Shown: one piece after another, positions 48,736-54,014 of the stretch
How the letters are laid out: each line of letters starts with the position of its first letter
Numbering within the stretch: position 1 is the first letter of the stretch
NCBI GenBank assembly: GCA_022821875.1
Contig: JAJECV010000068.1
Coordinates: forward strand, 1-54,014
Source: Rhodothermales bacterium
Lineage (GTDB): Bacteria; Bacteroidota; Rhodothermia; Rhodothermales; Bin80
Direction: 5' to 3'
DNA length: 54,014 nucleotides
Translations under genes and position numbers: made by a program
The notes under the pieces: model-generated
What the model saw: only the letters and a program-made list of their open reading frames with translations
Told to the model about the DNA's origin: nothing
The model's database searches: none

Positions 48736-51429
48736 TCAAAACCCATATTTTCGGCGGCGAATTTCAAATGCTTCACGACCACCCTCCAGTATCTCTTCCA
48801 CAAGTTCTCGAACTGGCCGAAAATCAATTGATCCCATATGTTCATGATTGATGCGAGCAGATCCGACATGATCTCCGTGTGCAGATAGTCCAACGATCAT
48901 CTCTGCATCACCGAGTACAGGAATGTTCGCATTATGCGTTGAGAATGTAAATTGCCTCCGCTGTTTTTGTTCCCTTATACGGGGAATGATTTCTTCGGTA
49001 ATGAAGCGGTTATCCAAGTCATCTTCGGGTTGATCTATGATTAGAGGTGCATCTGAATCAAGAAGTAGAAGCAAGAGCACGGCAGTTGCTTTTTGCCCAG
49101 TTGACAGTTGCTCTAATTTTTGCCATATTGGATCTTCCCCTTTTGATGCTGTGTTAAGTTGGATTGTTGTAACTGGAGCAAGTTCCAGTTCTTCAATCTT
49201 CATGAAAATCTCAGGGGCAGCTCTAACAATATGTTCGGCCTGTGCAAGGGGTATACCATACGCAGACATTAGTTCATCGGCTCCAGAACGGCAAGCTTTC
49301 ACGAATTCAGGTAAAGACAATTCCTGCACATTTTCCAGGCTGGTTATTGTTTCACTCAGACGTCCACCGATTTCCTTACGTAATAACTCAGATAAGGAGG
49401 TTCGATTTCCTCCAAAAGTTACACTGACCCTGACACGATTACTCAGCTTAGTACTCACTCTTTGTGCCGCCTGATCAAGAATACGAAAATTTTCCGCCTT
49501 CAGATCTTCCCATCTGGCTATCAGTGCTCTTCTCCCTTCGAGACATTCTATTACTAAATTTTCTAAGATCTTTAGTCGTTCTTGGAACGGACGTAGTTTT
49601 TCAATTGATTTGCGGAGTTGAATGAATTCCTCCCCGTCTACACGGGATTTTTGGAGATCACGAAGAATTTCTTCATAACTAAGTGTGACCTGTTGCTTAC
49701 GAATTTCCCATTGCGATTGTATAACACCAATTCGGTGTTCAGCTTTGGCCAACGATTGTCTCAATTCATTACACGCTTTCCTCATGAACGCTTCCAATTC
49801 AATAAGCACTTTGTTTATGGTGGAAAGGATTTCTTTGCCTGGTAAATCCTTGAGAGCACGCTCCGACAGAAATGTACGGTCAATAGGTAATTCACGCTCT
49901 ATATTTTCAACTGTATCAAAGAAGGGTTGTAGGCGTTCTGGAATAGAACTCAATACCCGTTCCTCTCTAACTAACAGACTCTGTTCTCTCAATTTTTCTT
50001 CAAGTCCAGCTTCCTGAAATCGTTTCAATGTCTCCTCCAGACCGGGAAGTGCAGCAAGTTTTTCTTCAATGGATTTAATCTCTCTAGATGTATCGCATAG
50101 TATACGACGATTTGTATGGAGTTTTCCTCTTAGATTCGCTTTGAGACTTGAGAGCGCTTCATCATGTTCAACAAAACGATCAAGTAACCGGGTAAGTTTC
50201 TCAGGACTTTTTGTTAGTTCTGAGATCTCATGTTGACCAAAAACTTCAACTTTAGGAAGAATATCGGTAGGCACTAGATCAGTTATTTCACCAGTTTTCT
50301 TTCGAACTAATGGTGGATTAGGCAGTGTTCGTTCAATGATATAGTCATGGACGACTGGCCGATGCAGACGTACATGTATTGATATTTTTGTGCCACTTCG
50401 AAGCACTTGGCGGACAATCCCCTCATGTGCAATCTGTGCATCGTCACCAACTGGATCCAAACCGAGTACTGCACGAATACTCTCAATAACCGTTGACTTA
50501 CCGGTGCCGCGTCCCCCGATAAGTACGTTCAGATTGGGATTTAGCTTTATCTGTACACCATCAAGGAAACCACCTTGCCAATTCAATTCGAGAATCTCCG
50601 AATAAAGTTGCTGATCTAAGTCTTCAACCTTAGGATTTAAGCGAATTCGGGATCCAGGATCAAGAAATGCTTGACGCAATCCATCTATGCTGACATCTGA
50701 CATTTTGATTTGGCATGTCGCAGAATGTTTTTCCAGATCGTCGGGATTAACAATGTCTACAGCATTAATTACAGCTATGGCATTATCCAGAGTATTTGAG
50801 CGGTGGTAGTCACGATTTTTGTTCTTTATTATTTCACGAATGCCAGGTTGTAGATCATCAATTTCCCCCGGAATTTGAACAGCGAGGAGGTTTTCGTCCT
50901 TCCAGGCCTGAATTCTAGGCTGACCATCAAGCACCTTAAAGAGGCCTTTATTATTTGTCACATGTGCAGCGATAGCAATCCCGCCTTGGTCGTGAACAAT
51001 TCTTAGAACATCAGCAAAAGATTTGTCGGAAAGTTCAGCCGATGACTGAGTATTGCGAATCCCCAACTCTCCTAAGTAGCGTTCCAGTTTGTCATTGTTT
51101 ATCTCCGGTGGATACAGGCACAGGAGATGGATTCCCTCATTTGAGGATAATTCAAAGCCGGGAAAGATATAAATATCATGGCCTTGTGCCGCATTTCGGA
51201 AATCAGCAATCCCATCCACATTATTATGGTCGGTGATTGCCAGCACCTTAATTCCTAGTTCCACTGCCTTCTTGATGATTGCCTGTGCATGCTCTTTTGC
51301 ATTTCCGTCAGACGGTTGACCACGAAATTTCTGTTTATAGTGATGTGGATTCACCTGAAGTGCACATTTATAGAATACCGCTCCCTCCTGAGGCGAATGT
51401 GACTTTTCATGCAGATTTGAACGTGTAAG
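48736..51429 (-). CDS. TrlF-like PHP-domain SMC-type ATPase
   Basis: 897 residues from ATG 51429 (ATG 51456 possible). The N-terminal 90 or so residues are a PHP-like phosphoesterase domain (VLAITDHNNVDGIADFRNAA, then PGFELSSNEGIHLLCLYPP). An ABC/SMC ATPase head follows: Walker A GGRGTGKST (about 305-313), a coiled-coil middle (about 420-690), signature LSTGQKATA, Walker B APLIIDQPEDDLD and the His switch in FSTHNANIPVLGD. This matches TrlF-family proteins, proposed to act on tRNA or nucleic acid in response to stress or phage. It begins a two-gene operon with the AlbA_2 gene. Confidence 0.9.
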   Translation of the reverse strand, partial: LTRSNLHEKSHSPQEGAVFYKCALQVNPHHYKQKFRGQPSDGNAKEHAQAIIKKAVELGIKVLAITDHNNVDGIADFRNAAQGHDIYIFPGFELSSNEGIHLLCLYPPEINNDKLERYLGELGIRNTQSSAELSDKSFADVLRIVHDQGGIAIAAHVTNNKGLFKVLDGQPRIQAWKDENLLAVQIPGEIDDLQPGIREIIKNKNRDYHRSNTLDNAIAVINAVDIVNPDDLEKHSATCQIKMSDVSIDGLRQAFLDPGSRIRLNPKVEDLDQQLYSEILELNWQGGFLDGVQIKLNPNLNVLIGGRGTGKSTVIESIRAVLGLDPVGDDAQIAHEGIVRQVLRSGTKISIHVRLHRPVVHDYIIERTLPNPPLVRKKTGEITDLVPTDILPKVEVFGQHEISELTKSPEKLTRLLDRFVEHDEALSSLKANLRGKLHTNRRILCDTSREIKSIEEKLAALPGLEETLKRFQEAGLEEKLREQSLLVREERVLSSIPERLQPFFDTVENIERELPIDRTFLSERALKDLPGKEILSTINKVLIELEAFMRKACNELRQSLAKAEHRIGVIQSQWEIRKQQVTLSYEEILRDLQKSRVDGEEFIQLRKSIEKLRPFQERLKILENLVIECLEGRRALIARWEDLKAENFRILDQAAQRVSTKLSNRVRVSVTFGGNRTSLSELLRKEIGGRLSETITSLENVQELSLPEFVKACRSGADELMSAYGIPLAQAEHIVRAAPEIFMKIEELELAPVTTIQLNTASKGEDPIWQKLEQLSTGQKATAVLLLLLLDSDAPLIIDQPEDDLDNRFITEEIIPRIREQKQRRQFTFSTHNANIPVLGDAEMIVGLSAHGDHVGSARINHEHMGSIDFRPVRELVEEILEGGREAFEIRRRKYGF

Positions 51430-51801
51430 CATATTATCAGGGCATTGGAGGGACACTTACATCTTCCCTTATGCAGAACTTCGGTAAACTCAGGATAATG
51501 GCGTTTGTTCCATACCGCAGGGAACTTCCCTGTCTACATAAACGGCAAAAATACAGTTCTTCAATGAAGATACAAAGATGAATTAATAAATTTCCACGGG
51601 CCAGAGAGATTCCGTATAGCGAGCAAGTAACGGAGTCATTGCCAGACAATCATGGCATGTAACACAAGAGATGGAGTTTCCAGATAGAAGGTCTCAAAAT
51701 TCATGCAAGTTGATTTGATATGGCATAAAAGGTCATCAAAGCGAACTGGATCACGGAGAATTCAAGATTAGGTCAACTACCTTCCCAAGTCAAGCACTCA
51801 C
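51430..51801. other. intergenic stretch upstream of the TrlF-like gene
   Basis: About 370 bases, AT-richer than the surrounding genes. One reverse frame of 70 codons overlaps the TrlF start but has no coding character. No hairpin with T-tract was found. It should contain the TrlF operon promoter. Confidence 0.35.
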
Positions 51802-53088
51802 TTAGTACTGGTGGAACACCTGCGAGACAAAGTGAAGGACGACCGGCAGACTCTCACGCCAGTAGGTCCATGTATGCCCACCGTCACGAATACGGAACTC
51901 ATGTGGAATTTCACGTTTTCGCATCTCAATGTGGGCGAGCGAATTTCCTTCATACAGGAAATCATCATCGCCGCAGTCGATAAACCATCGAACAGAACGC
52001 ATCCCGTCTTCCGGCAGCGAACGGATCAGTTCAACAGCATTGTGCCGTTTAACGTAGTCTTCAATTTCCTCATCAGAAATGTCCGGCAGATCGTTCCCCC
52101 AGCGCTCCATCACGCTTTTGTAATCTTCGGCAGAACTCGGCCCGACCCATGCGCTCAGCGGGGCCGCAGACGAAAAGAGTTCCGGGCGGCGGAGTGCATA
52201 GATGAATGAGCCTCCTCCGCCCATGGAGAGGCCTGCAACGGCCCGATAGCGTTTCTCGGACTTGATCCGAAATCGCTCCTCTACATGGGGAATCAATTCC
52301 TCAAAAAAGAAATCCTCATAGCGCCATGAGTTGGTGACATCATTGAAGTATCCCCGAACCCCTGTGTTGGCATCCGGCATGATGATGACCATCGGAGTTG
52401 CCTGTCCCTGTCTGATCGCCTTGTCTGCAATATGACGGACTTCGCCAAACTGAACCCATCCGGTCTGATCATCACCTGCGCCATGCAGCAGGTAAAGTAC
52501 GGGATAGCTACGTTCGCTTGTATGATAATCGGGCGGGAGGTAGACGGCAAACTTCCGCTCCGAATCCAGGATTTGGCTTTGCATGGTCAACTGGTCATGG
52601 ACCGTGCTGTGCTGCGCAAAGGATGTGCCGGGGATTGCGATAAAAAGCAGCGCCAGTACTGCAGCGCTCCCTACCGGTTTTTTAGCAAACATGTAATCCA
52701 GGCTATACTTTCCGGGGCCAATCAGGAACTTACCCCCGCAGACAAAGAAGTTTTTGAAGGCGTGGGAGGGATCCCCGTTTCCAGTGATGGCCAGGGTGAG
52801 CGTTGCGACAAGCATGGTAAATCCCAGCATCGCAACAGCGGGGCGATAGAGGAGTCCGAGGATGATTAAAATCGCTCCGATTGACTCGGCAAAAGCGGCG
52901 AGAAAGCCAAAGAAGGTGTGGCCAAAGCCGATTCCGAAGATCTCCATGGCTCCTCCAACGTTTGCCCAGGTTTCCGGGCCCCCGGTTAATTTTTCCCATC
53001 CGTGGAAGATCAGCATACCAAGGCCGAATCCTATACGCAGGATGAGTAGTCCCAGATCGGTGTGTCTGCTCAGTTTCGTCCAGATCAT
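51802..53088 (-). CDS. DoxX-type membrane protein fused to an exported esterase
   Basis: 428 residues. Residues 1-130 form a four-helix DoxX protein (RIGFGLGMLIFHGWEKLTGG, ending FLIGPGKYSLDY). At residue 133 a complete signal peptide starts in frame, MFAKKPVGSAAVLALLFIAI ending SFAQ. Residues 160-428 are an alpha/beta hydrolase of the esterase D type: YPVLYLLHGAGDD, nucleophile Ser288 in AGLSMGGG, an Asp region WFIDCGDDDF and His405 in DGGHTWTYW. The internal ATG at 52692 suggests two genes that became one through loss of a stop; TAC before that ATG is one base from TAA or TAG. The esterase may also be made separately. Confidence 0.88.
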   Translation of the reverse strand: MIWTKLSRHTDLGLLILRIGFGLGMLIFHGWEKLTGGPETWANVGGAMEIFGIGFGHTFFGFLAAFAESIGAILIILGLLYRPAVAMLGFTMLVATLTLAITGNGDPSHAFKNFFVCGGKFLIGPGKYSLDYMFAKKPVGSAAVLALLFIAIPGTSFAQHSTVHDQLTMQSQILDSERKFAVYLPPDYHTSERSYPVLYLLHGAGDDQTGWVQFGEVRHIADKAIRQGQATPMVIIMPDANTGVRGYFNDVTNSWRYEDFFFEELIPHVEERFRIKSEKRYRAVAGLSMGGGGSFIYALRRPELFSSAAPLSAWVGPSSAEDYKSVMERWGNDLPDISDEEIEDYVKRHNAVELIRSLPEDGMRSVRWFIDCGDDDFLYEGNSLAHIEMRKREIPHEFRIRDGGHTWTYWRESLPVVLHFVSQVFHQY

Positions 53089-53469
53089 GTTTTCAATGAG
53101 AATTAGTTACAGAACATACAAGTTAAGCATGAAGCAGATAGCAAGTCCGTTTGACATGAATCATCCGAAGTTCGGAACGGGTTGCAATTTTCTGGTGCAG
53201 CAGGCAAGATGGGAAGATTGGCGGTTAGGCAGTACACGAAAGATTGCTGATATACTTACTCATGGCTAAAATTTATTGCCGGCCATACAATTTGGCAGAC
53301 GGCTTCCGTTTCAGACAAATTATCCTTCAGTGAGCGGTCCAATATCTTGCGTAGCATTGAGATGGTGAGCGATGACAGGTCGTGTCACTGTGTGGCGCAG
53401 GTCCCCGAACAACCTTGAAATTCAGCGAAATTCGTTAATTTAGCCTCGCCTTTGATCATTTTATCCATC
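53089..53469. other. divergent intergenic stretch
   Basis: About 380 bases between the DoxX-esterase gene and the restriction-like gene, which read away from each other. It should hold both promoters. No gene, repeat or strong hairpin was noticed. Confidence 0.35.
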
Positions 53470-54014
53470 ATGCCTGTACCTGACTCCTCACTGGACCACA
53501 TCCTTGACACCTGGCGCAAAGAAGCCGCGGCCTCCGGCCACAATCAGGAACGCATCAAAGGAACCGCGTTTGAGAATCTTTGCATTGCATTCCTGACGCA
53601 CGACCCGGTCCAGAAAGCGCAGTATGCGCCGCCCGTGACGTATGCCGCATGGGCATCCGGCCGGGGAATGTCGGAGCAGGACATTGGCGTAGATCTGGTG
53701 GCAAAGATTCGGGATACGGGAGGCTGGTGTGCGATCCAGTGCAAGTTCTTTGCAAAAGGGAAGACGCTGCGGAAGGAGGATCTGGACTCCTTTCTGGCGA
53801 TGTCGGGCAAGAAGCATTTTGAGCGCCGCGTCATCATTGATACGACGGGGAAGAATTGGAGTAAGCAGGCCGAGGACACGATTCGTGACCAGACTGTTCC
53901 CGTCCTCCGTATTGGTCTTCATGACCTCAAACAGAGCCCGATTGACTGGGCCGCGTATGCTGGCGCGGGGAAGGTGGAGGAGAAAGCGCCGCAGAAGACC
54001 CCGCGCCCGCATCA
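53470..54014 (+). CDS. restriction-endonuclease-fold protein, N-terminal part (runs off window)
   Basis: Open from ATG 53470 to the end of the window, 181 codons. The opening (LDTWRKEAAASGHNQERIKG, then TAFENLCIAFLTHDP) and the core G-V-D-L-V-A-K-I-R-D-T-G-G-W-C-A-I-Q-C-K-F-F match Mrr-like PD-(D/E)XK domains found at the N-terminus of type ISP restriction-modification enzymes and related helicases: Asp75, Gln90 and Lys92 form D-(x)n-Q-x-K. The remainder, presumably a helicase and perhaps a methylase, lies outside. It extends the defence-gene cluster to the window edge. Confidence 0.75.
   Translation, partial: MPVPDSSLDHILDTWRKEAAASGHNQERIKGTAFENLCIAFLTHDPVQKAQYAPPVTYAAWASGRGMSEQDIGVDLVAKIRDTGGWCAIQCKFFAKGKTLRKEDLDSFLAMSGKKHFERRVIIDTTGKNWSKQAEDTIRDQTVPVLRIGLHDLKQSPIDWAAYAGAGKVEEKAPQKTPRPH

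Noticed and set aside
51437..51649. A 70-codon reverse frame beside the TrlF-like gene
   Set aside because: Low coding character, overlaps the real gene start and lies in the likely promoter region.
1..54014. CRISPR arrays, tRNA and rRNA genes
   Set aside because: No regularly spaced repeats and no recognisable tRNA or rRNA core sequences were noticed on either strand; this was a reading by eye, so a tRNA could still be missed.

Overview
The window reads as a chromosomal segment from a Gram-negative bacterium of the Rhodothermota (Rhodothermales-like) lineage. The strongest sign is a complex I gene run, nuoJ-K-L-M, followed by an NhaD-type Na+/H+ antiporter and a pterin-4a-carbinolamine dehydratase, then nuoN. 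This is the unusual gene order known from Rhodothermus marinus. Tat-signal Gfo/Idh/MocA oxidoreductases, a DUF5916 outer-membrane protein and a C-terminal-Smr-only protein fit that placement. No tRNA, rRNA or CRISPR array was seen. The taxonomic call is inference from gene order and protein style, not from a marker-gene search.

Layout. 0-6 kb: the 5' part of an IS1634-like transposase has cut the end off a TerB-family gene, which also carries an in-frame stop. Next to it, on the same strand, lie a coiled-coil membrane protein, a possible 28-residue membrane peptide, a lid-less Hsp70 and a protein with an apparently periplasmic leucine-rich-repeat domain, one membrane helix and a cytosolic GrpE-like domain. 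I read this as a membrane-coupled Hsp70/exchange-factor module. 6-16.5 kb: an SDR reductase, a DUF5916 protein, two Tat-exported Gfo/Idh/MocA oxidoreductases, a lipoprotein, a small unknown protein, a DUF4062 plus RecG-C-type ATPase protein, a Cys/Met-metabolism PLP enzyme and a PhzF isomerase. 16.6-22.8 kb: two paralogous ECF sigma factors around a DUF971 gene, a gene-poor kilobase, an Smr protein, malate dehydrogenase and a DnaQ-UvrC fusion nuclease.

22.9-32 kb: the respiratory operon nuoJKLM-nhaD-pcd-nuoN, a small unknown gene and a Mn/Fe superoxide dismutase. 32-41 kb: a lone copy of an AAA ATPase, a cytochrome c/streptogramin-lyase-like beta-propeller protein, a polyprenol-type glycosyltransferase, a DUF547 protein and a tandem duplication of a two-gene unit (cysteine-containing exported protein plus outer-membrane barrel).

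41-54 kb: a defence-island-like region. It holds two more copies of the AAA ATPase. One is divergent from an intact PD-(D/E)XK nuclease and one from a decayed remnant of the same nuclease. Beyond them lie a truncated DNA methylase start, an IS110 transposase fragment, a Dcm-type cytosine methylase broken by three frameshifts, an AlbA_2/RecG-C-type protein coupled to a TrlF-like PHP-SMC ATPase, a DoxX-esterase fusion, and the start of a restriction-endonuclease-fold protein that runs off the window.

The best candidates for undescribed systems are the divergent AAA ATPase/PD-(D/E)XK nuclease module, present in complete, partial and ATPase-only states, and the LRR-TM-GrpE/Hsp70 module. Functions of both are inferred from domains and gene order only.
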